64,000 nucleotides of DNA from Chionis minor (Eukaryota; Chordata; Aves; Charadriiformes; Chionididae), in NCBI GenBank assembly GCA_013398295.1, contig VZSF01002153.1:82920-146919 (forward strand). Direction: 5' to 3'. The notes beneath the pieces were generated by a model. The model ran no database searches and was not told the DNA's origin. It saw only the letters and a list, made by a program, of their open reading frames with translations. Below are positions 38,121 to 52,035 of the stretch, one piece after another (the first letter of the stretch is position 1; each line of letters starts with the position of its first letter). The position numbers and the translations under genes are program-made.

Positions 38121-41100
38121 ACCAGTAGCTTGCTTACCTGTGATGTTGCACTTGCTGTTTGGTGCTTCTAAGTGTCAGACCTGATCTTCTTTAACTGTAG
38201 AATCACAGTTGAAACTACACATCTCCCAAAGGGGCAGAAAAAACATGCTCTGGGCTGGCGGACATCATCTTCCTCCCAGCAGGATGTCACCTTACATCAG
38301 AGGCTGTTGCTCCTGGTAATAAGTAGCCATTGTTTTGAAGTGGCAATACCAGCAACTTTTGATCACTGGATTAAGGTGCCAATACTTCCTGAGTTTGGCC
38401 TAATGACACATTAATTTGCCATATTTTTTCCTATCATTGTGACAGCTGTAGGTTATGTTACAGCTTTTATGGACTCTTGTGAGGTTTATTTGTATTGGAT
38501 TCATAGCAGCTGACATAGATGACTTTGCAGTGAGATGTGAGAATAATCTTTTCCCTCCCGCTTTCTCTCTTTTAACAGACAAAGCCATTGCTGACATACA
38601 ATATTTTGTTTCCTTGTAATGTGTGGCTTACTTGGATTGCAGAGTTTAGTCCTAGACAAAGATATATTTCGGACTTAGTGAAATGACCTAAATAACAAAG
38701 TGCTGTTTGTAAATAAGGCACTTATTCCAACCTCTGTCAAAAAACCCCTTGTATGTGGCACTTGCAGGTAGAAATGGTAACATGAAATTACTTTTTCTAT
38801 GGTGTGGAAAAGTGAAATGTTTCACCATTCATATTGTTATTGCCTTCTTGCACACCGAGTAAACAACTCCGCTTTGGGACAACAGTAGTGCTAAGTCCAC
38901 TTACAGTTTTCAAGGTTTTTTTTTTTTTTTCCCTTTGAATGTGTCCGACTCTTGATGAACCGAGAATATCTGTCAGGCTTTCTGTGAGAAGCAAACTTCA
39001 AATATATTTTACTCTATGCTTTTTAAAAAACCCCCAGACAATCTCCATTTTTTGACAGGAGTTTTATTCAACTAAATCCACATCTCATTACAAAACTAAA
39101 AATTTGTGGCAAATTCAGAGTTACTACAATTCATCTAACTTCCTGTTCATACCAGGAGACTTTGAATGTTGAAAGTTTTATATAAGTAAATAATCCTTGA
39201 TGGTTTATTTCGCCATTCTCATGCAAGTTGTCATTTTACTTCATTCACCGATTTGGTGATGTTCCTTCACTTTGCAATTCCTACACACTATGGAGTTTAG
39301 AGGAGAAAAAGTTAAAAATTGTTTTTCCTTTGGAGAGAGAAGACCATCCTTTCTTCTCTCAAGGAAAACAAAATTACTGTGTGCCCATGTTAGGTCTCAA
39401 GTTGTCTTTTGAAGGTAAATCAAAATGAGAGGAGGGGATTTAAAACAAAACAAAAACTTCTGAAGTTCTTCTAAACTTCTAAAATATTTTTTTTTAACAT
39501 TATTGTAAGTGATGGAAATGGCACTGAAATCTAATAATGGCTTATCCTCCATGGTATCATTTTACTTAAGTAGTCAATTATCTTTTTCAAAATGAAACAA
39601 TTTCTTCAATGTAGTATAGCTTTTATGAAATAGTAATATTTATCAGATGCTGGAATTACTTGACCTCAGGTCTTATGCTTTAGAAAGCAACGGAGACTGT
39701 GATTATCTCACAGTGATCACATGCCTGTGGAAAGAATTGATATATGTTTAAACAGTCATTTTATTTCTTAAGATAGCTTTTTTCCAGCATGTCTGTCACT
39801 ATTTTGCAGAAAATAAGAATCAATTCATTTTCATTGTGAGAAATCAAAATATACTCCATTGGTTCACCTTTTACCCATTGATCAAGTTATATTCACTTCC
39901 TGATGTCTTTTGGAGACAAGCAAAGAGTGCTCAGTTGAGAAACTTGTGCAGATGTAGCTAATGGCCAAACTCCCTTTGTTTGATGGTTCTCCCCCAGGGA
40001 AATAGTTTCAAAATGTTGAGCTTTTTATGTAAAAAAATAGTTTATTAACAATTTATCCCCAATTTTAAAGGCAGACACGAACATCTGCCTGGATACTTTA
40101 GCTTTTGGAATTTAATTAATAAGCAGCAGTATACATGGCTTCAGATATTCTTTTACTTACCAGGATATTTCAGCAGTGAGAAGTATTTTTCTTGGTAACT
40201 GTAATTGTCCTTTATTCATCAAATTAAATTGCATACATTTAAAGAATAAATAATTTATTTATTTTGGTTAGATGAGTGTGCAAAACATCTCGGACCAGGA
40301 AGGCAATTGTTTGAATCTGTTACCAGTCTGATCTGTATTTGCACTTGGCCACTGATAACAGCAATTCAAATAGTTATGCTAATACTGAATTACTTCAGTG
40401 GGGGAAGGATTAGAAAATGCACAGCTAAGTCATCGTAAAAGTCTGGATTCAGATGAAATTTGACAAGCAGTTTTGGCCCATTTACAAAACAACAACAAAC
40501 AAAATAGGATCAGCTCATACCCTTCACTGGGAAGCATTGTCCCTTCTTTCTCCACTGACAATGGTCAGACGGTGGGGTGAGATGTAGCAATGCTCATTCA
40601 GGTTCCTCCTCTGTTTGAAGAGAATTGAATTTGCCACCTGAGGGACAAGCCAAATGACCAGACTTGCACTGTGCTCTCTATTGGGTCGCTTTCCATTGAT
40701 ACTGTTCCACTTGGCATAAGTTTCTAGAGTAGGAACTGGAGCTTTGTCTCTCAAATATGAGCTTAACCCTCCTCAGTGGCTCCTGAATACGAAGGGAAGA
40801 AATATCTGTATTCCCCAGTAGGGTTGTGGGTGAGGTTTTTTTTGAGTACTTTTGTTTTTCCCAAACTCTGAATTTACTTTTCTCACTGATGCTCAAATGC
40901 AAAATACTTCATTTTTGGTCACTGAAAGGGGAAAAAAAAAATCATTGTTTTTGTTTCAGCAATTAGAAGTTAGAGTGAATAAGATCATCTTTTGTTTTGA
41001 TTATGACATTGGGTTTGGGTGGAAGAAGTGTTGACTTTTCAAGCAGACAAGCCTGGGAAACATTATTTTGCTGGGGTGGCATAACAGACAAGAAATTGAA

Positions 41101-42010
41101 TTAGCAGAAGCATTGGCAAAGTTAGACATCACAGTCTTTTCATTCCTTTGGTCGGTATATTGAACCTTTCTAATGATGAGAGCTTTGTGAAACAGTTAAT
41201 TTTGCCGAGTTGCTCGTGTTATTTGGTACTGATAGTTCAAACTGTTCAAATTCCACCAATGTCTAGAAAATAGAAGCTGCTTTCTGTTACTGGATGCAGT
41301 CCTATTTTCCTATGTCTTAAATTTATATACTGAGTTCAGAGTTAGTATTGCTTACGATAGTAGTAGTTAATTTAAAAAGAATTCAGTCACAGTGTTATTC
41401 AACTTTTGGCAATGCCAGGGGAATTAGTTGTCATCTTCTATCAGTCTAACGCTTGCTAGTGATGTCAGAAAATGTGATAGCAAATTAGCTAAAGCATTGC
41501 ATTGGTGTGCAAGGCGTGAAAGGAATACTACACAAGGAAATTATTCTAGTTTTAGAAATATTCCTGATACGTATGCCACTCATAGTATTCAATGTGTATT
41601 TGACACACTGTCCAAAATTATTTGGGTGAAAATTCAAGAGTTGTATTTTTTAATGTATGAAAAATTCTAACTCTTAGATAAACTTTCTCATGATGTGCAT
41701 TTGTTCTGAGTCAATATTAAACACAAATAACACTGTTATTACTCTAAGTATCCTTAAAAATATGTTTTGTGAAAGAACATGTATAAATGAAGGGATATCT
41801 AAGTAGTTGAGAGAAAGTGTAAAGATCATAGTCTCAATCATTTATGCTGTATTTATAAAAGCGTTAGGAGGGTTGTGGGGTTTTTTTCTCTCCTTTATAT
41901 AATAATTTAGGTGAATTGTTTTCAACGTTGCTTTTTATGTGGAGAAAGAGAAGTCACTATGTAGATTAATAATATGCGCTTGTATTTCAAGGTATATTTC
42001 AAGAATAGTT

Positions 42011-42205
42011 CAGGATGGAAGGGGCCTCAGGAGGTCTGTAGTCTAACCTACTCAAAACATGGTCAGCTCTGGGGTCAGACCAAGTTGCTCAGGGCTATGT
42101 CCAGTCGGGCCTTGAAAACCTCCAAGGATGGAGAGTGCAAAACCTCTCTAGGCAACCTGTTCCAGTGCCTGACCCTCCTAACAGTCAAGAAGTTTCATTG
42201 CAATT
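42011..42205 (-). mobile_element. CR1 LINE 3'-end fragment
   Basis: The + strand reads aggatggaaggggcctcagg, then gtctaacctactcaaa, ttgctcagggctatgtccag, ccaaggatggagagtgcaaa, cctctctaggcaacctgttc and cagtgcctgaccctcctaac. This is the reverse complement of the CR1 3' untranslated end. The terminal 8-bp repeats of intact CR1 are missing. At about 195 bp it is a heavily 5'-truncated copy, as is usual for CR1 in birds, and its divergence suggests an old insertion. Confidence 0.88.
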
Positions 42206-45200
42206 GTGGAAATGGGCCATGTTAAGTATCTGGTTTATCCTGTCCTGGCAAGCCACATCTGCCCCAGAAATAAGTATTTACTTTTGGTAATCCGAAGTAG
42301 AATGTAAGTGATGTGTAACCTGTATTGTAAAAATGTAAGTTATAAGTCATATAACTGAATTACAATATCATGAGAATGCTTTGAATAAATTAATATATTG
42401 TACAAGTAGCCCTGTAATTTGACAAAGGCATCTCTGAGTTAATGAGAGAAACTATATAGTTTTCGTTCCATTTATGATCTTCTGCTGTGGTGGAATCTGA
42501 CCCATCTCTCGATTTAATTATACAGATACTATTCCCACCGTATAGATTGAAGTGTCGCTGTATACCTTGCCATTTTCAATCTCTTGTTAAGATCTAAAAA
42601 CTTTTAAAATAAGGATTCTTTTACCCTGGACAATGATCTAGGAATTTTCATTATGACTTTTGGCTCAGTAATATGTTTCTTGTTAAACATATCTAAGAGG
42701 CAATTCTTTGTATTCTGTAACTGCACAATGTCTAAGTTGTCTTTATTGTGTGTGGAGCACAGATATGAATAGTCAGCTTTACGGGGATATATTGAAAATA
42801 CATTCCTTTTGGCTACAGCTTTGGAACTTGTGATATGTCATATTTCTACTCTTCAGCTGCAGACCAATCCGCATATTTGCTATTGTACAAGCTTGTCTCG
42901 TCTTGTGATTGATGTGTTACTGTAGCCAGAATCCGAGATGTTACCTCAGCCCAGGCAATTATTTTACATAACAGGGTAACACAACAGGAAAAAAAACCAT
43001 AAGGAATTGATGCAAGTGAGTATGCAGCCATATATCTTTTAAGAATACACCTTTCCACTATGAAGTTATGTGTACAGGTACCATGCCCTGGAGAAGATTA
43101 TGCAATATTGGAAATAACTTGTAACAGTAGGAGGCTACAATTACCATGAATGGAATCAAGTACTGTGCTGAATGTAGGTACTTCATTAATGTGTGAAAGA
43201 TGATTATCCAAGTATTTGATGGTTTTTTGCATAACCTCATACAACAACTTCCTGGGAAAATCACCACTTTTATCCTGTTTTCTGAAACAGGTAATTGACA
43301 TTCAACATATATTAAAGTGAGTATGTGTTCAATAGCAGACACAGCTTTGTTCAAGGCAAAGACTTGGTGTGGGCTGCTATAAGAACTAGTTTCATAAAAG
43401 CAGAGCAGGCACCTGCATCTTACTGTGTGCAGCTCATCTGTGCGCATCAGGGGCTCGTCAAGAAAATGGGAATTTCTTTCTCCTGACCACAGCCTGGAAC
43501 AGTCAAGTCTCTTCAACATCTTACTTCTGGAAGACTGATCTGTACCAAAATGTTACACAGACAACCTGAATGATACTGAAATGCTGGTAAGTTTATTTTT
43601 TGCTTGTGAATATTACTTTTTTTCCTTTGGGGGTTTTGTGCCTGGACCTTTGTAACCTGTTACCTGATGTGTTCTATCACTGTTCTGCGTAAGTTCTGGA
43701 AAAGGGCAAAGAACACAACAGTAGATTCTTCTTTTTCTTTTTACCTATGGTCCCTCTCTATCTTTTCTTTGCAGAGCCAAAATAAGTAACACAAACAGTA
43801 ACATTCGTGACTCCTGTTCTGTCAGACTTATTGTCCTAGGGATGGTACCCATGCCAAGCAACTTCTCATTCTTCACATACAGCTAACACGAATGTGCACG
43901 GGAGCAGATAAACGTCAAAGTGCTGCAAGTGCAATGCAGTTCTATTGTAAGTTCCTTATGTTGCTGTAGCAGACTTGATGTTGGTGATGTTATACGTGTG
44001 TACTAACTAGAGAATTACTTTCCTTCTAGGTTTCAAGAACAACTTCCTGCAAGTCCAGAAAGAGCCACAGTCTTAGTAGGTAAAATCATGATACTTTTCT
44101 CCTGCAAAACCTACCTATATTCCTATCAGACTTTGTTCTCTTGCTGACCAAGAAGAATGAGTTTTGCTGATCTCTATTTTTATTCATTTATGCGAAGAAA
44201 TGATTAAGGAAGCGGGTCTTACATTTTTGTATGAGGCCAAAAAAACCTATACCTCACGGTGTCCAAAATTTGCGTTTTGCCCTATAATGCGCTGTATACA
44301 GCATAGCCTTTCCTTTTTCTTTTACAATGACTCTTCATGTGCTGCTGATAATACTGTGGAACTGATTGTATGGGTGTGGGAAAGTTCCCTTATAAAATTA
44401 TAAGGTCTTTTCTAAATACGTTAGCTTTCTTAAAGAAATAAAACTGATTTTAACTGTTTAATCTGCGTGTTTCATTATGAGTATAAAGGAATTCTGAGCA
44501 TAGTAAAACATGGGAAACTTTTAAAGTCTGCTGAGAGAAGATGACTGCAAGATTGGAATCCCTGGCAGCAATTTTGTTTGAGACTATTCAGAACATTTTA
44601 CTCATTTACATTTTTACATTTTACATGTTGGTGTCCCTGTAGGCCAGGGGTGTGGTCAAGGTTGATTGGCTGAGCTTTTGCAGTGGCAGGAAAACAATTT
44701 TAACAGATGAGTTCAAAGTTTTGAAAAAGACGCGTTTTCTTTAGGATTCTAGCTTTTTAGGAGACATCAGAGAAGTACTTGGAAAACTTGATGTCTATGG
44801 CATTCAAGAGTAAGGCAAAGAAAAAAATTCATCCAACAAAATAGGACACAAGACAATTTGCAGATGCAATGTCCAAAAGTACTTTGGGATCACCAATTGA
44901 TTTCTGTGACAGCAAGATCAGAAAGCTACTCAGAATCTCAGAAAGGTCCTATCAATGCATAAAAAGTATTCCCTGAGGCATTTTTAAAAAAAATACTCCA
45001 ATACTGGTTCTGTTTTAAACTCTACTCTTTGACACAGAGGGAGCTCTTCCTAAATAAAGTCTATAAATAACAATGAAATCGAGACTTTTCATCTAAATAA
45101 TATTTTAAGAACTTAAACAATATTATTGACTGGACCTGTGCTACTGTAGGAGAAAAAACCTGTAGATGCTCTTTAAGTTAATCTCTTGAATCATTGTATA

Positions 45201-46648
45201 GCCCTGTCCTTCAGAGGAAGAATGAACTATGTAGAGTCCTAAAATGTTTTGTAGCTTCATCAGCACAGATGAACAGGAATAGTTATTTAACCAGCTGTGT
45301 TAATTTTGTCTTTTTTTTTATGGCTGGCACTCAGCAAAACCAAATTTGAGTCACAGACTAATTCTGAAAGTGGAATACTGTTGGGGGGAGGGGAATGCAT
45401 GGTTCTGAGAATTACTGGTTTCCAAGGTGGAGTACCAAGTCAAGGTATGTATCAGATACAGCCTTTGAAACATAAGACTCATTTGGAATTTTGCCTTCGA
45501 AATAAAGGAAATCAGCTGTAATACCTCTGTCTGTCAGCGTGCTTAATGAAAACCAAGTCAGCCCAGTATTAAATGACTAGAGAGATATTCTCTCTTGAGG
45601 CAAACCCGAGAAGAGCTGGGCACAAGATGTGAGTATATGTTTTTTCATGGACTCCAGCATGGCAAAGACAATAATTTAATCTGAGTGTTCTCAGTTGATT
45701 TGAGAGGATGCTGATGAGATTAGGGAAATATACTACTGTCACCTTCCAACAGTTCTCAAGGATCTCATCAGGGGTTAGGTAGCTGTGTTTTCCTTAAGTA
45801 ACTCCAGTGTAGCACTTTTCTCAAATCTGGTTGTGAACATATGGCAAAGTTGTTATCTGATTTACTACCTTTACCATGAAGGGATCTTAGTCTTGCACTC
45901 AGGTAAGATTTGATGATTACAGTAGTAAATGTTTTCTTGACAAGGAGAGACATGCTGGAATTCATCATCGTGTTTCTTCTTTTTGAGACATAGTACCAGT
46001 TTTAGTAGTCTATATGTGGCACTCTGACTTCTCTAAGGGAAAACGCCTGCTGTCTAGCTTTCTGGGCTGTTAGTGGTCAGATGGAATCAGCCATACTCTT
46101 ACTTCTGCTCACTCTTCAGTAAACTCACTGGTGTACAGATAGAACAAGCATCTAAATGATACTGAAAAGTAGCTAAGTACAGTAAAAACTCACCTAATTA
46201 AAAAAAAAAGCGCTCTCTTGTATTGCTGTACCTGTGAGATACTATTCAATAAAACAATATATTCTAAGCAGATTTTCTGTCTCTGCTTTTATAAAGACTA
46301 CTGCACTTTTTTTCTGTGTATATCGTCAGCTGTTGGAAGAAAAACTTTCTTGAAAGGGCTGGTGCACTTGTCTTTCCTGCTTGATTGTAAGCCAGCACCT
46401 CCCACTGAGTCCAGCTCCTGTGACTGCTTCTGCAAGTTGGTTTCTTCTTGGAATAGAAAAGCATTGTCTTGAATGAATACTCTCATATTAACATGGCTGC
46501 TCTGGAGATGAGAAGGGTCTCAGGTTATATGGAAACAATGTGATTTTGTGATATCTTGCTCTTACTGGGAAAATACCGTGGTTTTGAAGGCAACGTGTTT
46601 TCCTGATATATGGTGATTTAGGTAGCTTAGAGCAGCTGCTTGTTTTAT

Positions 46649-46685
46649 GTGGTTTTGGTTTTGAGTTTGTTTTTGTTTTGTTTTG
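46649..46685. repeat. G/T-only low-complexity tract
   Basis: gtggttttggttttgagttt is followed by gtttttgttttgttttg. One A interrupts an otherwise pure G/T run. Confidence 0.85.
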
Positions 46686-49600
46686 AATCCTTTTTTCCTT
46701 CAGGGATTTGGATGATTGTGGAAAGTATTTTAGCCAGAAGGTAGAACAAAGCTCTCTAGGGAGACTCCAGCTGGGACTGGAAATACAGCATTGTTGGTTC
46801 CACATGTTCATGAGTTAACACATGAGGCCACTTGACCAGCCAAAAATGAGCTCAGTCTGTTAAAAGGGAGATAATACCTTGTTGAAAGTACTACTATTAA
46901 GGGACTGTCATTCTGTTATGACAAATATAGCTCCAAACTTCCTAATTTGCTTATGAATATTGGCTGTTCCATGAGCGTCTGACCTTCGAAGAAGTAAGCT
47001 CAGCTATCAGCTCGAGCACTATCATCCCTAGTGACTTACTCGGAATAGATTACAAACTGCTTCCAAAGGAAGGATAAATGTAAGCCTTAAATAATTATGA
47101 GGATGATGAGTAGGCAAGCCTTTTAGTTAGATCTTTCCTTATCTAAATTGTTTTTCCAATCATGATAAAAATATCAAAGTATGTATTAAAAATATCTGAG
47201 CAAAATATCAGAATCAGTTGCACAGAGGAAGATAATTAGCAGATAGAGTGCATCTGTTCTTAGAGACTCAAAGAAGGGCAGATGAGCTGATGTGGAGCTC
47301 TGTGTACTTTAACCTGGACTATTTTCAGCCCCTTGGTTATCTTAGTATCTGTCCACTGCATTGCAGCTCTATGCAAAAAGGAATCTAACAGTAATTCAGT
47401 GCTATTTTCTACCATGCATCCTGCAGCGTAAGTGGAACTTTAAAGTTGTATTTTGCTTGTGATGAGAATGGCTGAGGCCAGTGTAGTTTCCTGACCAATA
47501 CGGACAGAGGAGTTCATGGCAAAAAGCGATGCAGAGTCCTTATCTCTCATTAAAATCTGGCCAAATAAGTGTAGACTAAAAGCAATCATCATTTAAAGAC
47601 ATTTATGTAAGAAAAGATGTTCTTATCTAAAGCCATCATTGTTGCAATGGGAAGACGTGGCCTGAAAAGTGTGTGTACCTCTTCTGAGGTGAATGTTGCT
47701 GGTCTCTCGTAATACCTGTTATCAATGATGTGTGGTGATACCTAGAGCCTTTAATAAATGCATTTGTATTCCAAATTATTGTATGAGAATGGGAAAATGT
47801 CATCAGTGTACTGAGTTTTCTCCATAGAAGCATTCTGCTGTCATTGGTATGATATAGTGGCTAAATGAGGTTTTTTCCTGTTCCAAGAGGAACTTGCGTA
47901 GTCTCTTCTTGATGGCTAATGTTAGATGTTGAAGTTGTGAGGCTAGTCTGCTCTGAACTGCCACCTGGACAAGGCAGGTTTTGGTGCTTTGTATCATACT
48001 CAAGGGGAAACTGCCTCCTGTGACTGAGTAGTCTCCTAACTTTGGCATCACTGCCAGCATGAAATCCTTCTTGACTGACGTTTCTAAATTGATCAACATA
48101 GCTACGTTTCACAATCAGCATTATAATTAAGGGAAGAAATGCAAAAATAAATACTAATTTGTGAAAATGTTTTGTCTGTTTTTTCAAAATAAATTTAGTT
48201 AAACACATTTAGATATAATTTCTCTTTATTTGTAACTGGTTTTGATGAGGAAATTATTGGGTGTTATTTACTGTGTGTCTACAGCTCACATATTGTTGCG
48301 TTTTAAGTCAATCAAGGAAGTGCAAAAAGACCCTGGGATGTCTATAATCAGATAGATATCTCAGGAATTTGTTTTGCAAAGATAGATATGCTGTCTTATG
48401 AAAGCATGATTGTGTTTCCATAAATCTTGCTAATGGTTGAATATTTCATCTGTAGGACAGGGTTATTGTTCATTCCTCATCTATTTTTTTACCTATCTTG
48501 TGTGCTCTTTATGACTTCTCTGAAAATTGATGATAGTAAAGAATGGGGGGAAAAAAGTTCCGTAACTTAGAGGGTATTTTAAGAAAGAAAAGGTGGCCTG
48601 TTGGAGTTGATACCTTACACAATATCTCCTTTTCTGAACGTTAGGAAAAGCTAGCATCTTCCTCAAGACTAGCCCAACTGGTTCAAATGTGGTGTGTGCT
48701 TGATGTTGATGATTTGAATTTTCAGGTTGTTAGAATCAAATATAAGAAGGTAACTTATACAATATTTAAAAATTGGGGTTTTTCTCAATGTGAATTAAAA
48801 CTACAAGTTTTTTGTTTCCCATTTAGAATATTAGGGGAGAAAAAGAGGTCATTAGGCAGGTTGTGGGAACAAGAGGAGAGCCTGGTGTCAGCAGCACTCT
48901 GTCATAATTTGTTTGTAACAGAGGAATTTCACTTCATCCCATTTGGGTTTTTGCGTAGACTTAATGCTTCACTGCTGGGCTCTACACGCAGAAGATGCTT
49001 TTTAGGATCTTACTTCAGTTTATGGATTTTCCCTGCTTCAGTGGTCTGCATGAATTTCCCATCCTCTGTAGCTGTTGTTTTTTTCTCCTGGTCTCAAGTT
49101 TACTTTTCTAATTCAGTTTTCATTTTCATTCTTTTCACATGGTGAGTCTTAGTCCTTCCATCTTTTTTGGTTAAAGTATTTCCAAAGTACCAGTCTTAGA
49201 ACCTCAGATTTTCTGAGAATATCCATTCTGCTTTTCAATCTTCAGTCTACAAATGAGAGGGAACAGCTGACTTGACCATTGTGGGTTTTTTTCCTTATAT
49301 AAAAAAAGGCTGGGGTTATCGCAGGCCTCTTGAGCAATGAAAAAAATCTCACGTGTCTGTAAAATTCCACCCATTCCTAAAGCATCTGGATTTTTTCAAA
49401 GCTCCACAAAGTCCACATTCTTGTGAACTTGCAGCCTAAAAATTTGGTACTAAACCCCACGATGTCAGAGTGGCAGCCTAGCACCAGCTTAGCAATTGTT
49501 ATCCATCTGTTCTGTTGTAAACCAAGTTGACTGCTCACATGTTCCCATGTTATTTCTAGACAGGCTGATTACTAAAGTTCCTTGTGATTTGTGTCATAAC

Positions 49601-50345
49601 TCCTGACATGTTAAAGATCCTGTGAAATATGTCCATACATTTGATCAAACCTTAACTTGAGCGTTTTCCTAAAAGGATGTGTACCTATAGAAAATTGGCA
49701 AGTTACCTTTTTGGTCATAAAAGCAATTGTAGGCTGTTTGGGTTTTTGATTGTCCATGTCTCTAACTCATTTTCTGTCACCATTCTCCTTTGTAGGAGTA
49801 AATGCATACTTCTGCTTCCCTCTGTGTATCTGTTAAGTAGATTAGTAAGTCATACCACACTCAGAAAAGATATTTTTTAGGGTTTTCCTTTCTGCCTTTA
49901 AATGTATATCCTGCTCAGTGGCACTGGCACAAATGTTAAGAGTTAATGGAGTCTATGTGCCTGCCCTGCCACATTATGGGGAGCGTAATCTATCTCACTA
50001 CTGACTGTTTCATGCTGAGCCTATGATTATTTGTTTTCTGAGTTCCTGTGCTGGAATTGTCAACAAGGGATTGCTATCCTTATTCCAAACCTTCTTTAAT
50101 AAAACATGCATCAGAGTATTTGCAAAGCTGGCAGCACAATGAGACCTTGCACCCTCTGCTGCCAACTGAGGAGCCCTCGAGGCTGCTGCCAGCACAACGG
50201 CACCATTAGAGGCACAGCCTCAAGAGAAAAATCACCTCTAGGCAGTCGTAGTAAGAGTTGGAAATGTTAATGATTTCAAATAAGCAACGGAATTAGTTGC
50301 CCAATTATTATTTTTAAAATTCTAGTCTGCAAAGCTGGTTAGCTG

Positions 50346-50346
50346 N
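50346..50346. other. Undetermined base (N): second possible contig join or gap
   Basis: A single N sits in ttagctg-N-tttccttttg. Unlike the N at 27937, the flanks do not repeat one another, so no overlap is evident. It may be a gap of unknown size written as one base, or one ambiguous call. Confidence 0.6.
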
Positions 50347-50879
50347 TTTCCTTTTGTGTGACCCTCTTCATTTTGAACCTAACACTCTTTTTCAGGAGTG
50401 GATCCCATGTGATGGTGCCCATTCCTAAACAGCAGAGTAGATTGCTGGAGGCATTAGATGTCCTATATTTTGACATTAATAAGGTTCCTAACGTTGTCTC
50501 GAATGACATTCTTACAAACAAGGTGGGGGAAAAACAGATTGGAGAAAAACACATTTGGAAAATAACATGAAGAACATGATTATTGAGGTTACTGGAAGGA
50601 AACAATTTTTAATCAAGTCTATCTTCCGTATTTTCATTTAATGATATGAAAATTATGAAACTTGCCTAAACATTTCAGTAGCTTGAAAGGATAGAGTTAG
50701 GTTTTAAAGGATCTCATCTAGCTGGAGAAGTAGTTTGAAAAAATTAAATTCCAAATATTACACCTAAGAAGGGCACCTCAGAAGTGGGAAATAACTAAAT
50801 AGATGGCAGTCCAGGATAGGGGTGTGGGAATCAAAACAAAAGGAAGAAATTAAACCTGGAGATGTATGATGGATTGCAA

Positions 50880-51415
50880 TGTGATACTGATTCCTTATCA
50901 GCGTGTTGTGACAATGGTAAGACCAACATCAGGGTCGATAAATGCAACTGCTATTTGTAAAATAATTAAAGTAATCTTTCTGCTCTGTTCTATAGTGCAA
51001 ATACTCAGTGGTCAGGCTATGTCCTTCCAAGGGCTATACCTTAAGAAAGTTTTGTGTCAATTAGGGAATATCTAAGGGGTAGCAATGAAGTTAATCCAAG
51101 ACCTGGAAAACATGACTTAGAAGAAAGATCGAGTCGGGGTGGTTCTGGTAGAAGAGGAATCTAAGGAAGAGATGGGATGACTCTTCAAGTAGACAAAATG
51201 TACTGCAAAAAGGAAGAGGATAATCTGTTCTCTATTATGTTGGTTAGTACAGGAAGTAATGAGCTTAAATTGCAGCAGTGTAAGTTCAAGATGGTGGGAA
51301 TGGGAAAGTATAATGATAACTGTAGTGGGATGCAGGGATAGACTGTGACTCACCCACAGGAGGGCTTTCAAGACAAGCAAAAAACCTCTTTTTGACAGGA
51401 ATTGTGGAATTCAGT
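50880..51415 (+). mobile_element. Eroded CR1 LINE fragment (end of reverse-transcriptase ORF plus 3' UTR), sense orientation
   Basis: Several blocks in the correct order match a remembered old amniote CR1: cagcgtgttgtgacaatggtaa, ataaatgcaactgctatttg, taatctttctgctctgttct, agcaatgaagttaatccaag, ctggaaaacatgacttagaa, gataatctgttctctattat, caggaagtaatgagcttaaa and ttgcagcagtgtaagttcaag. The later part, ctttcaagacaagcaaaaaa, resembles the CR1 tail. Many indels interrupt the frame, so it is inactive. It is older than the antisense CR1 at 42 kb. Confidence 0.75.
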
Positions 51416-51986
51416 TGTCCCTAACCTTGCAGATAAATAGTTTTTGTATGAATGACAGATGGATACACCAGCATGAAATTATCATTGTATAAACAGTTGA
51501 TTTAAAAAACAATAGTTAAAGGCTTGACAAAGAGTTCAAGAAGTTGACATATCTTACTCAAGGGCTGTATTTGTATTTCCCTTCTACCAGTCTGAAGCAG
51601 AGCTAGAATAAGTATTTCTGAGTGCAACCTACAGCTCTTCTCTCCTCCTCCCTCTCCTCTCTCTTTTCAGATCTCAAGACAGTAAAGGTTGTTTTGACTT
51701 ATTTTCCAGTAGAAGCTCATCTACACTTTCTGCATGGGATGGTGTACACTTCTTCTTGAGATGCATACAAGGATCAGTAAATTCTGGTGGTATTTAAGTA
51801 TTCACAAAGAGGACATTTTTTGGTACTTGCAGCTGCAGAATAGCTTGAGCTTTATAGGCTTAGACTTTGTAAATTTGTCTTGGGTCTTCCTCTAGAATAG
51901 CCCTGGGAAGTAGGTTTCGTGTCTTAATTACCTCATGTGTGTAATTTCTGTGCTATGAAAATAGCTTAAAAGAGAATGGATACTAG

Positions 51987-52035
51987 TGGGTTTGATTTGT
52001 TTTGGGGTTTTTTGGTTTTGGTGTTTTTTTTTTTC
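51987..52035. repeat. G/T-only low-complexity tract
   Basis: The + strand reads gtgggtttgatttgttttgg, then ggttttttggttttggtgtt and an 11-base T run. It is the complement-strand version of the A/C tracts. Confidence 0.85.

Larger units (their letters stand above)
42206..50879. other. Intronic sequence, unassigned
   Basis: This interval contains two of the longest open frames of the window (43058-43519 minus, 153 codons; 48687-49145 plus, 152 codons). Neither shows a motif, a protein-like composition or a splice context suggesting it is coding. It also contains the N at 50346. Confidence 0.6.

Noticed and set aside
43058..43519. 153-codon open frame on the minus strand, the longest of the window
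   Set aside because: It has no recognisable motif, is surrounded by AT-rich intron with no splice sites or repeat homology, and has a length expected by chance in 64 kb read in six frames.
48687..49145. 152-codon open frame on the plus strand, with a hydrophobic C-terminal part
   Set aside because: The hydrophobic, F-rich composition follows from T-rich DNA. No family resemblance and no expression signals.
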